From Falsiroseomonas ponticola (GTDB taxonomy: Bacteria > Pseudomonadota > Alphaproteobacteria > Acetobacterales > Acetobacteraceae), in NCBI RefSeq assembly GCF_016805305.1, contig NZ_JAERQN010000007.1:1-64000 (forward strand): DNA of 64,000 nucleotides, written 5' to 3'. Below, piece after piece: positions 47,131 to 55,452 of the stretch. The position numbers and the translations under genes were made by a program. How positions within the stretch are numbered: the first letter of the stretch is position 1; each line of letters starts with the position of its first letter. The notes under the pieces are model-generated. The model searched no databases and was not told the DNA's origin. It worked only from the letters and a program-made list of their open reading frames with translations.

Positions 47131-48447
47131 TCACGCCACCCGGGCAGTGGCCAGGAAGGCGCGGACCCCCTCGCTCAGCCGTTCCGACTGCGCGGCCAGG
47201 TCGCGCGAGGCGCCGAGCACGGCCTGCGCCGCGGCGCCGGTCACGGCAGCGGCCTGGCCCACGCCCTCGACGCTCGCCGCCGCCGTGGCGCCGCCGCTCG
47301 CCACGCCCTGCACGCTGCGCGCGATCTCCTGCGTCGCCGCGCCCTGTTCCTCCACCGCCGCGGCGATGGCGCTCGCCACCTCGTCGGTCTGGTGCACGGC
47401 GGCGCCGATGCCGTGCAGCGCCGCCACGGCGGCCTGCGTCGCGCCCTGGATGTCGGCGATCTGGCGGCCGATCTCCTCCGTCGCCTTGGCCGTCTGCGCG
47501 GCGAGCGACTTCACCTCCCCGGCCACCACGGCGAAGCCCTTGCCGGCCTCCCCCGCGCGCGCGGCCTCGATGGTGGCGTTCAGCGCCAGCAGGTTGGTCT
47601 GCCCGGCGATGGCGGCGATCATGCGCACCACCTCGCCCACCCGCGTCGCGGCGGCGGCGAGTCGCGCCACGCTGGCATCGGTGCGCTCCGTCTCCTCCAC
47701 CGCCTTGCGGGCCACGGCGGAGCCGCGCGTCACCTGGCGGCCGATCTCGGCGACCGAGGCGGAGAGTTCCTCCGCCGCCGCCGCCACGGCATTGGTCTCC
47801 GCCGCCGTGTGGCCGATGGCGCGGGCGGCGCTCGCGGCCTCCGTCGCGCCGCGGCCGGCGCTGTCGGACAGCGCCTCGGCGCTGCCGCGCAGCGAGATGG
47901 CGGCGCCCGCGACGCCGGTGACGACCTGCCCGACCTCCGCCTCGAACCGCGCGGCGAAGCCGGCGAAGGCCTGCGCCTTGGCCTCCATCGCGCCGCCGGC
48001 CGCGTTGATGTCCGCCGCCGCCGCCGCGAAGGCGCCGGGCAGGCCGCGCAGCAGCACCTTGCGGTGATGCGCGCCGAGGCTGGCCGCCTTCATCGACCCG
48101 CCCGCTTCCCGCACGAAGGCATCGGTGATGTCGAGCAGCCGGTTCACGCCGCGCTGCACCTGGCCGAGCGTGCCCGGCGCCGGCACGCCGATGAAGCGCG
48201 CCTCCAGGTCGCCCCGCGCGGCGGCCTGCGCCACGCGGGCGATGGCCGCCATGCCGGCATCCTGGCGCCGCAGCCGCCAGGCCGCGGCTGCGAGGGCCGC
48301 CAGCACCAGCACGCTGCCCGCGAGCGCGAGGGACGGGCCCGAGGCCAGCAGGAGGCCCGCCTGGCCGAGCGCGACGGCCCCCGCCGCGCCGACCAGGAGG
48401 AGCGGCGAGGCGCCGCGCCGCTCAGAGGGAGAAGGCGAATTGCTCAT
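47131..48447 (-). CDS. Methyl-accepting chemotaxis protein, signalling half of a split aerotaxis receptor
   Basis: 438 aa. Two adjacent N-terminal membrane helices (about residues 14-32 and 38-57) and no periplasmic domain, as in Aer. A HAMP-like segment and then the long MCP coiled coil follow, with the conserved hairpin [29 protein letters not shown] (tip about residues 285-313). Its start overlaps the preceding PAS gene by 26 bases. Together the two proteins give the PAS-membrane-MCP order of an Aer receptor in two chains. Confidence 0.92.
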   Translation of the reverse strand: MSNSPSPSERRGASPLLLVGAAGAVALGQAGLLLASGPSLALAGSVLVLAALAAAAWRLRRQDAGMAAIARVAQAAARGDLEARFIGVPAPGTLGQVQRGVNRLLDITDAFVREAGGSMKAASLGAHHRKVLLRGLPGAFAAAAADINAAGGAMEAKAQAFAGFAARFEAEVGQVVTGVAGAAISLRGSAEALSDSAGRGATEAASAARAIGHTAAETNAVAAAAEELSASVAEIGRQVTRGSAVARKAVEETERTDASVARLAAAATRVGEVVRMIAAIAGQTNLLALNATIEAARAGEAGKGFAVVAGEVKSLAAQTAKATEEIGRQIADIQGATQAAVAALHGIGAAVHQTDEVASAIAAAVEEQGAATQEIARSVQGVASGGATAAASVEGVGQAAAVTGAAAQAVLGASRDLAAQSERLSEGVRAFLATARVA

Positions 48448-48946
48448 AGGGCAGCCCCCTTTCGGCCAGGAAGGCGGCCAGCAGCTCGGCGCCCTGGCGC
48501 TGGCCGGTCTTGCGGTCGGATGGCGCGGCCTCCGCGGCCAGCAGGCGCCGGTAGAGCGGTTCGATCCGCGCGACCTGCGCCTCCTCCGGCTTGCGGCGGT
48601 TGGAATGGTAGCCGGTGATCGTGCCGGTCGCGTCGCGGCTCGGCGTCACATGGGCGAAGACCCAGTAGTGGTCGCCGTTGGAGGCCAGGTTCTTGACGTA
48701 GCCGAAGAACTCGCCGCCCGCGCCGATCGTCTTCCACATCATCTCGAAGATGCAGCGCGGCATGTCGGGGTGGCGGACGATGCTGTGCGGCTGGCCCAGC
48801 ACCGCCGCCAGGGTCAGGCGCGAGACGGTGAGGAAGGTCTCGTTCGCATAGAGGATCCGGCCCCTGGGGTCGGTCTTGGTGACGATGATCTCGTCATCGG
48901 CGAAGGGGCTTGCGCGACCCGTCGGCACCGGCCTGGGGATGGCCAT
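48422..48946 (-). CDS. PAS domain protein, sensor half of a split aerotaxis receptor
   Basis: 174 aa from [15 protein letters not shown], with AGGAG 8 bases before the ATG. It is a single Aer-type PAS domain: [66 protein letters not shown] and GYHSNRRKP. The HPDMP and WK-like motifs match FAD- or haem-binding Aer PAS domains. It lacks membrane helices and an MCP domain, which the overlapping next gene provides. Confidence 0.9.
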   Translation of the reverse strand: MAIPRPVPTGRASPFADDEIIVTKTDPRGRILYANETFLTVSRLTLAAVLGQPHSIVRHPDMPRCIFEMMWKTIGAGGEFFGYVKNLASNGDHYWVFAHVTPSRDATGTITGYHSNRRKPEEAQVARIEPLYRRLLAAEAAPSDRKTGQRQGAELLAAFLAERGLPYEQFAFSL

Positions 48947-49039
48947 GCGGCACTCCTGCGACACCGGCGGCCGGGGCTGGCCGCCGGGGAGGATGATGCG
49001 CCCCGGATGCTAACGGGATGCAGCCGGCGCCGCGCGGCG

Positions 49040-49639
49040 TCAGGCCGGGGGCGGGGCGGTGCGGGCCATGGCCGGCAGGCGGGAGACGCGGGCATACCAG
49101 GCCTCCAGCGCCGGATGGCCGGGGCGCCAGGGCTCGTTCGCGTAGCGGAAGTCGAGGTAGCCGAGCGCGCAGGCGATGGTGATCTCCCCGATCGTGGTCA
49201 GCGCGCCGAGGCTCGCCGCCTCCGCCTCCAGCGCATCCACCGCGCGGGCGACCTTGCCCTGCTGCAGCTCGATGTAGCTGCGCCGGCCTTCATCCTGCGG
49301 CAGCGCGATCTCCCGCCGCCGGGGCTGGGAGGCATCGAGGATGCCATCGCCGAGCGCCTGCTGGCGCAGCGCGTTCCAGCGCGCCGGGCCGGCGGGCGGG
49401 AAGAGCGGCGGCGCGGTGCCGATGCTGTCGAGGTATTCGCAGATGACCGGGCTGTCGAACAGCGCCATGCCGTCATCCGTCACCAGCGTCGGCACCTTGG
49501 ACAGCGGGTTGAGGCGCGGCAGCGCCGGGTCCTTGCCCGCTTCCAGCCAGGGCTCGATCAGGTGCTCGATCCCCCGCTGGATGGCGCAGGCGCGCGCCTT
49601 GCGGACATAGGGGCTGTTGGGGGAGATGGTGAGCTTCAT
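49040..49639 (-). CDS. Glutathione S-transferase family protein
   Basis: 199 aa. The N-terminal thioredoxin-like domain starts MKLTISPNSPYVRKARA, with the catalytic Ser likely in SPNSPY, and has the cis-Pro VPTL with the glutathione-binding DSPVICEYLD. The C-terminal helical domain includes ITIACALGYLDFRY. It probably conjugates or reduces small electrophiles. It is flanked by a stress or chemotaxis gene and a peptidase but shows no operon link (74-base gap). Confidence 0.9.
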   Translation of the reverse strand: MKLTISPNSPYVRKARACAIQRGIEHLIEPWLEAGKDPALPRLNPLSKVPTLVTDDGMALFDSPVICEYLDSIGTAPPLFPPAGPARWNALRQQALGDGILDASQPRRREIALPQDEGRRSYIELQQGKVARAVDALEAEAASLGALTTIGEITIACALGYLDFRYANEPWRPGHPALEAWYARVSRLPAMARTAPPPA

Positions 49640-49714
49640 GGCGGGCCGCTTCCTCCTCGGTCGCGGCCAGTCTCATCCTGGCGCCGGCGCGCCGCAATCC
49701 GGGGAGGGGGGGCC

Positions 49715-50941
49715 TCAGCCCCCCGCCATGCGCCGCCCATGGTCGCGCATCCGCGCCTCCGCGGGCGCGAGGGAGAGCAGTTCCCAGCACCAGCGGTCGA
49801 GGTAGCGGGCCGAGAGGTAGCCATGCCCCTGGCGGCCGATCGGCGGGATGCCGTCCTGGATATCCGTGTGCGGGAATTCCGCGAAACGCGCGCCCCAGCT
49901 GTTGCGGAACAGGAAGTAGCCGCCGAGCGGTTCGCGCGCATGCGGCAGGAAGCCCAGGATGCAGACGGCATGGCCGCCATCCTCCACCATGCCCGGCACG
50001 GGGTCCGGCACCTTGCCGTAGAGCAGCGCGCTGCGGGACCGCCAGTTGTTCTCGCCTGGCGCCGCCGCGGCGTCGCGCATCATCGGCAGGGCGATGGCGG
50101 TGGCGCGGCCCTGGCGCAGCAGCGCCAGCACCCGCGCCGCGGTGCCCGGGCCCTGCGCATCCTCCGGCTCGTCGTCATAGATCACCGGGTCGGTCCAGCG
50201 GTCCTTGAAGGCCTTGGCCTGCACGGCGGGCGATGGCGCGGCGCCGGTGGCCCAGGCGGGGTCGGGCAGGGCGGCGATGTAGGGCTGGTCGGCCTCCGCG
50301 CAGATGCCGGCCAGCGACAGCGCCTCCATCGCCTGGCGCAGCTTGTGGTGCTCCGGCTCCGCCTGGCCGGAGGGGCTGCGATGCTTCATCGCCCAGAACA
50401 GGTACTGCTCCGACAGGTCGGGATCATCCTCCCCGGCCAGGTGGTGCGGGTGCTCCAGCATGGCGGCGACGGCGAAGGGGATGCAGGTGGGGCGCCTGCC
50501 CTGTTCGCGCAGCCGCCAGCGCGCCTCCCCCAGCAGGGTCACGGCCGGGCCTTCCAGGCGGGGCCGGTCGCGGGGCGGCCTTTCGCCGGGGAAGGGGGGG
50601 CGGCGTTCGGCGTTCTGGGTCATGGCGGGGGCCTCGGCGGGCAGGGCGTTCGGGAAGAAGGGCGGGACGGCGCCCGGCAGCGGCGCGGGCAGGCGGCGGC
50701 GGAGCGCCTTCAGCGCCCGGATCTCCCGCGGCTCCGACAGCGCCGCCGCCGCCGCCAGGATGGCCGCGCGGCGTTCGGCGCTGCCGTCGAGCAGCGAGGG
50801 GTTCAGCTCCATCCGGCAATGCAGCGTGCGGGGGCTGCAGGCGCCGGCTTCCGCCAGGCGCTGCGCCTCACCCCGGCTGAGGCCGACCCGCGCGGCGAGG
50901 CGCAGGAATTCGGCCGGTGCCTGGCGCCCGGTGCCGGACAT
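49715..50941 (-). CDS. C1 (papain-like) family cysteine peptidase
   Basis: 408 aa. About 115 residues of proline/arginine-rich pre-region precede a papain-type domain. QGRRPTCIPFAVAAML holds the oxyanion Gln and catalytic Cys, GGHAVCILGF the His, and FRNSWGARFAEF the Asn of the triad. There is no signal peptide, so it would act in the cytoplasm or be exported otherwise. It starts 4 bases after the PAP2 gene and is probably the last gene of the SARP-PAP2-peptidase operon. The substrate is unknown. Confidence 0.82.
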   Translation of the reverse strand: MSGTGRQAPAEFLRLAARVGLSRGEAQRLAEAGACSPRTLHCRMELNPSLLDGSAERRAAILAAAAALSEPREIRALKALRRRLPAPLPGAVPPFFPNALPAEAPAMTQNAERRPPFPGERPPRDRPRLEGPAVTLLGEARWRLREQGRRPTCIPFAVAAMLEHPHHLAGEDDPDLSEQYLFWAMKHRSPSGQAEPEHHKLRQAMEALSLAGICAEADQPYIAALPDPAWATGAAPSPAVQAKAFKDRWTDPVIYDDEPEDAQGPGTAARVLALLRQGRATAIALPMMRDAAAAPGENNWRSRSALLYGKVPDPVPGMVEDGGHAVCILGFLPHAREPLGGYFLFRNSWGARFAEFPHTDIQDGIPPIGRQGHGYLSARYLDRWCWELLSLAPAEARMRDHGRRMAGG

Positions 50942-50945
50942 GGCC

Positions 50946-51857
50946 TCAGCCCCTCGGCTTCGGGGCGGGGCCGGCGCTGGTGCCGCCCCATTCCGCGCTG
51001 GCGGCGGCCAGCGGCGTCGGCTCCCCGCGCCAGATCTCGGATTGCAGCACGGGGCGGAGGCGGCCCCAGATGCTCGGCCCCTTGCCCTCCACCCCGCGGA
51101 CCAGCCTTTCGCTGGCGAGCGAATCGCTGGGGTAGTGCACGCCGGCGATGTGGCGGTTGACGGTCAGCCGTTCGGCCAGCGCGCGGCAGGCCGGCGCCAT
51201 GGCCGGGCAGGCTTCCGCGAGCGTCAGGCCGATGAGGTGGGCGTGCAGCGCATGGCCGCTGGGGTAGGAGGGGTGCGGCGGCACCGGGATGGGCGGCATC
51301 AGCGCCGGATAGACCTGCGGCGGGCGCGGCCGGTTGTAGACCGCCTTCCAGTGCATGCAGACCATGTGCGCCGCGGCCATCGCCGCCGACATCAGCGTCC
51401 AGGTCGCGGGGTGGGATTGCGGCGTCATGCTGAAGAGCTGCGCCCAGTAGCGCGCGGGCTCCCCGGACTGGGCGACGAGTTCGTCCATCCGGTCCTCCCG
51501 CAGGTAGATCAGGTCCAGCAGCGCGGCGACGTCCTGCGCCAGGGCCTTGGGCGCATTGTCCGGCGGCGGCAGGGGCACCTGTTCCCAGCCGCTGCGCGCG
51601 AAGGCGGCCAGGATGGGCATGGCGCGCAGCGTCGGGTCCCAATGGCCGGGCCGCCAGGTGGCGCCGAGGATCAGCGGCAGCTTGCCCGTGGCCTCCGCCT
51701 GGGCCAGCTGGTCCGCCGTCGGGGTGGAAGGGCCTTCCAGCGCGCCGTCGATCGGCAGGCCGCCGCCGCCGCCCGGGCCTTCGGGCCGCATCCCGCCATC
51801 CCGCGCCCCAACCCGCCCGCCGGGGGACATGCCCCCGTCGCCACTCGATCTCGTCAT
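50946..51857 (-). CDS. PAP2 superfamily phosphatase/haloperoxidase-like protein
   Basis: 303 aa. The three PAP2 motifs are present: KAVYNRPRP (KxxxxxxRP), HPSYPSGHA (PSGH) and NRHIAGVHYPSD (SRxxxxxHxxxD-like). No membrane helices are seen, so it resembles soluble vanadium-dependent haloperoxidase or acid phosphatase members rather than lipid phosphatases. The N-terminal ~45 residues are Gly/Pro-rich. It lies between the SARP regulator (30-base gap) and the peptidase (4-base gap). Confidence 0.85.
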   Translation of the reverse strand: MTRSSGDGGMSPGGRVGARDGGMRPEGPGGGGGLPIDGALEGPSTPTADQLAQAEATGKLPLILGATWRPGHWDPTLRAMPILAAFARSGWEQVPLPPPDNAPKALAQDVAALLDLIYLREDRMDELVAQSGEPARYWAQLFSMTPQSHPATWTLMSAAMAAAHMVCMHWKAVYNRPRPPQVYPALMPPIPVPPHPSYPSGHALHAHLIGLTLAEACPAMAPACRALAERLTVNRHIAGVHYPSDSLASERLVRGVEGKGPSIWGRLRPVLQSEIWRGEPTPLAAASAEWGGTSAGPAPKPRG

Positions 51858-51887
51858 GGTCCTGTCCTTGCTGTCCCTGCCGGCTCG

Positions 51888-53939
51888 TCAGGGGGGGAAG
51901 CCGGCCAGCAGAAGCTGGCGGCCATAGGCTTCGCGCCGCGCCGCGTCGCTGAAGGGGTGCTGGGGAAGGCTGGCATGCACCCGGTAGCCGGGCTGCTGCG
52001 CCAGCGCGTCCCGCGCCAGGATGCGCGCCGCCTCCACCTCTCCCTGCGCGGCGAGGGCGGCGGCGGTGACGCGCAGGTTCGAGAGGTAGCGCGGGTTCAG
52101 CGCCATCGACCGGCGCCCGCAATCGGCGGCGGCGGCGAAATCCCCGGCGACGTAGTGGGCGATGGCCAGGAAGTGCAGCGCGCGGAACTGGAAGGGATCC
52201 TCCGGCGCCAGCGCCAGCGCGCGTTCCGCCCGGCGAACCGCTTCCGCGCCATCGCCGAGATAGGCGTAGGTGGGGCTGCTGTGCAGCCAGGTGGTCGCGT
52301 CGTTCGGCGCCAGTTCCAGCGCGCGGGCCAGCAGGCGGAGCGCCTCGTCATACCGGCGGTGGCGCGTGGTGCGGTTGTGGCCGAGCAGCGACAGCGCCCG
52401 CGCATTCTGCGGATCCGCCGCGATGGCGCGCGCCACCGCGCCTTCCATCGCCGCCGTGTCCGCCGCCACGTCCCGCGACCAGCGCTGCCCGACCCAGAGG
52501 CTGAGCCAGGCTGCATGGGTCGCATGCGCGATGGCGGAGCGGCCATCGAGGGCGATGGCGCGGCGCAGCATGTCGCCCGCCTGCTCGAAGGGCTTCTCCT
52601 CCAGCGTCGCCATGGCGTGGCGCGCCTGCAGCACCAGGTGGTAGGCGCCGATGCTGCCGGGCGGGCGGCGAGCGGCCTCCCCCAGCTCGATCTCCTGCAC
52701 CCTTGGGGCGAGGGTATTGGCGACGCTGGCGGCGATGGCGTCCTGCGCGGCGAAAAGCCCCGCATCGGTGGCATCGAAGTTGCGCGCCCAGACCACGGCG
52801 CCGCCTTCCACCGCCGTCAGCTTCACCGTCAGCCGCAGCGATTCGCCGCCGCGCCGCACGGTGCCGGAGACGACGTAGCGCGCGCCGAGCGCGGCGCCGG
52901 CGGCGGGGGCATCGAAGCCGTCCTCCGCGCCATCCGGCCGGCGGCCGGCGATCACCACCGGCTCCCGCATCGCGGCGAGGGAGCAGATCACCTCCTCCAC
53001 CATCCCCTCCGCGAACCAGCGGGGCACCGGGTCGGCGCCGATGGCGCGGAAGGGCAGGACGGCAACGCGGGGCACGTCGTCCGACCAGGCGGCGGCGCGG
53101 GCGCCGGCGGGGGCGCGCCAGGCGGTCTCCGCCTTGCCCTCCACCAGGCCCTGCTTGATCTCCACCGCCAGCGCCTGCGTGGCGGCGGAGGGCTCCATGT
53201 CCAGCTCCGTGCCCAGATGGTCGTAGAGCGCGGCGTAGTGGCGGAGCGCGATGCCAAGCTCCCCATCCTCCGCCGCCAGGCGCATGGCGACGCGGCAGGC
53301 GGCCTCATGGGTGGGGTCGAGCCGGAGCGCCGCTTCCGCGATCTGCCGGCGCGCGGCGCGCGGATGGCTTTCGTCGCCATAGGCGGCATCGAGCGCGTGC
53401 TGCACCTGCGCGAGGGCGGTGCGCCGGCGCGCCGCCAGCCAATCGGCGAAGAGCGGGCTCAGATCCTCGTAGCCCGCCAGCATCTGGTCGATGCAGCCGG
53501 GCTGGCTGCGTAGCACCTCCGGCACCTCCCCCGCCCGGATGGCGGCGAGCACGCGGTCGAGGTCCAGCGCGAAGGCGCCGGGGGCCAGCGACACCTCGTC
53601 CCGCGCCGCGACCAGCGCCTCGCAGCCCCGGCGCTCCAGCACCTCCCGCAGCTCGAACAGCGTCTGGCGGAGGGAATTGCGGGCCTGGCGTTCGGCGACA
53701 TCGGGCCAGAACAGGCCGGAGAGCCGGTCCCGCGGCACCGCGGCCGTGCCGCCTTCCAGCGCCAGGAAGGCCAGCAGCGCCCGCGCCTTCCGGCCTGCCA
53801 GCGGCAGCGACCCGCCCGCGAAGCCCAGCGTCAGGCCGCCCAGGCAGCCGATCGCCAGGGTCGGCCCGGGGATCGGTGCGCTGGTGGGCTCGGGCGGGGC
53901 GGCGCGGGCGGTGGCCGCCAGCGGGCTCATGCTCGTCAT
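51888..53939 (-). CDS. SARP/BTAD transcriptional regulator with TolB-N-like domain and TPRs
   Basis: 683 aa from MTSMSPLA. The N-terminal winged helix (LPLAGRKARALLAFLALEGG, RNSLRQTLFELREVLERRG) and the bacterial transcriptional activator domain (BTAD, about residues 135-270) are followed by VAVLPFRAIGADPVPRWFAEGM, a TolB-N/FlgO-like module common in such regulators. TPR repeats run from ~430 to the end (ALELAPNDATTWLHSSPTYAYLG). It probably activates the divergent oxoamine synthase-like gene and its own operon. An alternative start is 54014. Confidence 0.85.
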   Translation of the reverse strand: MTSMSPLAATARAAPPEPTSAPIPGPTLAIGCLGGLTLGFAGGSLPLAGRKARALLAFLALEGGTAAVPRDRLSGLFWPDVAERQARNSLRQTLFELREVLERRGCEALVAARDEVSLAPGAFALDLDRVLAAIRAGEVPEVLRSQPGCIDQMLAGYEDLSPLFADWLAARRRTALAQVQHALDAAYGDESHPRAARRQIAEAALRLDPTHEAACRVAMRLAAEDGELGIALRHYAALYDHLGTELDMEPSAATQALAVEIKQGLVEGKAETAWRAPAGARAAAWSDDVPRVAVLPFRAIGADPVPRWFAEGMVEEVICSLAAMREPVVIAGRRPDGAEDGFDAPAAGAALGARYVVSGTVRRGGESLRLTVKLTAVEGGAVVWARNFDATDAGLFAAQDAIAASVANTLAPRVQEIELGEAARRPPGSIGAYHLVLQARHAMATLEEKPFEQAGDMLRRAIALDGRSAIAHATHAAWLSLWVGQRWSRDVAADTAAMEGAVARAIAADPQNARALSLLGHNRTTRHRRYDEALRLLARALELAPNDATTWLHSSPTYAYLGDGAEAVRRAERALALAPEDPFQFRALHFLAIAHYVAGDFAAAADCGRRSMALNPRYLSNLRVTAAALAAQGEVEAARILARDALAQQPGYRVHASLPQHPFSDAARREAYGRQLLLAGFPP

Positions 53940-54039
53940 GACCAGTCCGGTTGTCGCGGTTGCGGGGCGGCGGCGGAAAGGCGGGGTGGATGTTGTCCTG
54001 CAACAATCCACCACGCGGCCCCCGGCCGTGGCAACGCCA

Positions 54040-54058
54040 CGTTAAGAGGGCATTAACG
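54040..54058. promoter_or_regulatory. Palindrome CGTTAA-GAGGGCA-TTAACG in the SARP/AOS divergent promoter
   Basis: Perfect 6-bp arms around a 7-base spacer. It is central in the 178-base region between the SARP gene (minus) and the oxoamine synthase-like gene (plus). TAACG recurs at 54063. Candidate binding site for the SARP regulator. Confidence 0.4.
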
Positions 54059-54117
54059 CGCGTCTAACGCTCGGCGAACGCGGCCCGTGCATGGTGGCGT
54101 CCGAAGGAGACACGACC

Positions 54118-55422
54118 TTGCGCGCCATGCACGACGACCACCGCGGCCTGCCCGAGCTGGAGACCGTGGCCGCGGACTACCTGGAGCGGGAGGGGCCCGA
54201 CCTGCTCGACCGCTGGGAACGCCACCAGGCCTTCTGGGAGGCGCGGATGGCCGCCGGGCTCGACCCCCAGCCGCGCGTGATGCTGGACCGGGTGGGGCCG
54301 GAGGCGCATGTGCTGTCGCGCGGGCAGGACCGGCTGCGGGGGGTGAACTTCGCCTCGCCGGACTACCTCTCCCTGTCCAGCCATCCGGCGCTGGCCCAGG
54401 CGGCGCGAGAGGCGATCGGCCGCTGGGGCCTCGGTGCCTCCGGCCCCGTCTGCGTGCAGGGCGGCAGCCTGCCCCAGCAGGTGCTGGAGGAGCGGGTGGC
54501 GGACCTGCTGTGCTGCCGGGATGCCACGGTGTTTCCCTCCGGCTGGGCGGCGACGCATGGGGTGCTGACGACCCTGCTGCGGGAGGATGACCACGTCATC
54601 CTGGACCCCGCCTGCCACCCCGCGCTGCGGGAGGCCGCGGCGCGCGCCACGGCGAACCGCCACGCCGTGTCCCAGCGCAATCCCGGCGCCGTCGCCGCCT
54701 ACCTGGCGCTGCTGCGCCTGCGCCACCCCCGCGCCGGCCTGCTGGTGGTGGCGGAGACGGTCTGCGCCGCCGATAGCGGCGACCAGGACCTGCGGGCGCT
54801 GCGCGACGCCTGCCGGGAACACGGCGCCACCTTCATGATCTGCGCCGGGCATGACCTGGGCGCGATCGGGCATGGCGGGCTGGGCTTCCTGGGCGAGCAG
54901 GGGCTGGCCGGGGAGGTGGACATCGTCGTCGGGTCCTTCTCCGCCAGCTTCGGCAGCGCGGGGGGCTTCGTGGCGGGCAATGCCAGCGGGCTGAAGCCGG
55001 CGCTGCTGGGCTTCGCGGGGCCGCTGCTGCACGCCACCGCCTTCTCCCCGGTCCAGGCCTGCATCGTGCTGGCGGCGATGGACCTGCTGCGGTCGGCGGA
55101 AGGGGCGCAGCGGCGCCGCCGCCTGATGGCCAACGCCATGCAGCTGCGCCAGGGCCTGGCGGCGCGCGCCTTCACCGTGCCGGGCCGGCCGAGCGGCATC
55201 GTGCCGGTGGAGATCGGCAGCATCGCCGATGCGCGGCGCCTGACGCGCGCGGCGACGGCGCGCGGCGGGCTGGTGGAGCTGGTGGAGCATCCCGAGGTGC
55301 CCCGCTTCAGCGCGCGCTGGCGGCTGCATGTGATGGCGGACCATACGGAAGCGCAGATCGACCGAATGATCGCCATCGCCGTCGCGGCGCGGGAGGAAGC
55401 GCAGGCCCGCAGCCCGGGTTGA
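54118..55422 (+). CDS. Alpha-oxoamine synthase-like protein lacking the PLP lysine
   Basis: 434 aa from a TTG with GAAGGAGA 9 bases upstream; ATGs at 54091 and 54127 are alternatives. The fold is that of 8-amino-7-oxononanoate synthase/serine palmitoyltransferase: FASPDYLSLSSHPAL, LGASGPVCVQGGSLPQQVLEERVA, FPSGWAATHGVL and CAGHDLGAIGHGG. The PLP-lysine motif (normally FSKxFG) reads SFSASFGSAGG, with Ala (GCC, 54943-54945) for Lys, and the Asp of the DEAH-like block is gone. It is therefore likely a pseudoenzyme or a regulatory subunit. Divergent from the SARP gene; 30 bases before the ABC operon. Confidence 0.85.
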   Translation: MRAMHDDHRGLPELETVAADYLEREGPDLLDRWERHQAFWEARMAAGLDPQPRVMLDRVGPEAHVLSRGQDRLRGVNFASPDYLSLSSHPALAQAAREAIGRWGLGASGPVCVQGGSLPQQVLEERVADLLCCRDATVFPSGWAATHGVLTTLLREDDHVILDPACHPALREAAARATANRHAVSQRNPGAVAAYLALLRLRHPRAGLLVVAETVCAADSGDQDLRALRDACREHGATFMICAGHDLGAIGHGGLGFLGEQGLAGEVDIVVGSFSASFGSAGGFVAGNASGLKPALLGFAGPLLHATAFSPVQACIVLAAMDLLRSAEGAQRRRRLMANAMQLRQGLAARAFTVPGRPSGIVPVEIGSIADARRLTRAATARGGLVELVEHPEVPRFSARWRLHVMADHTEAQIDRMIAIAVAAREEAQARSPG

Positions 55423-55452
55423 CAGGCCGCGCCCGGCATCAAGACTGGGCGC

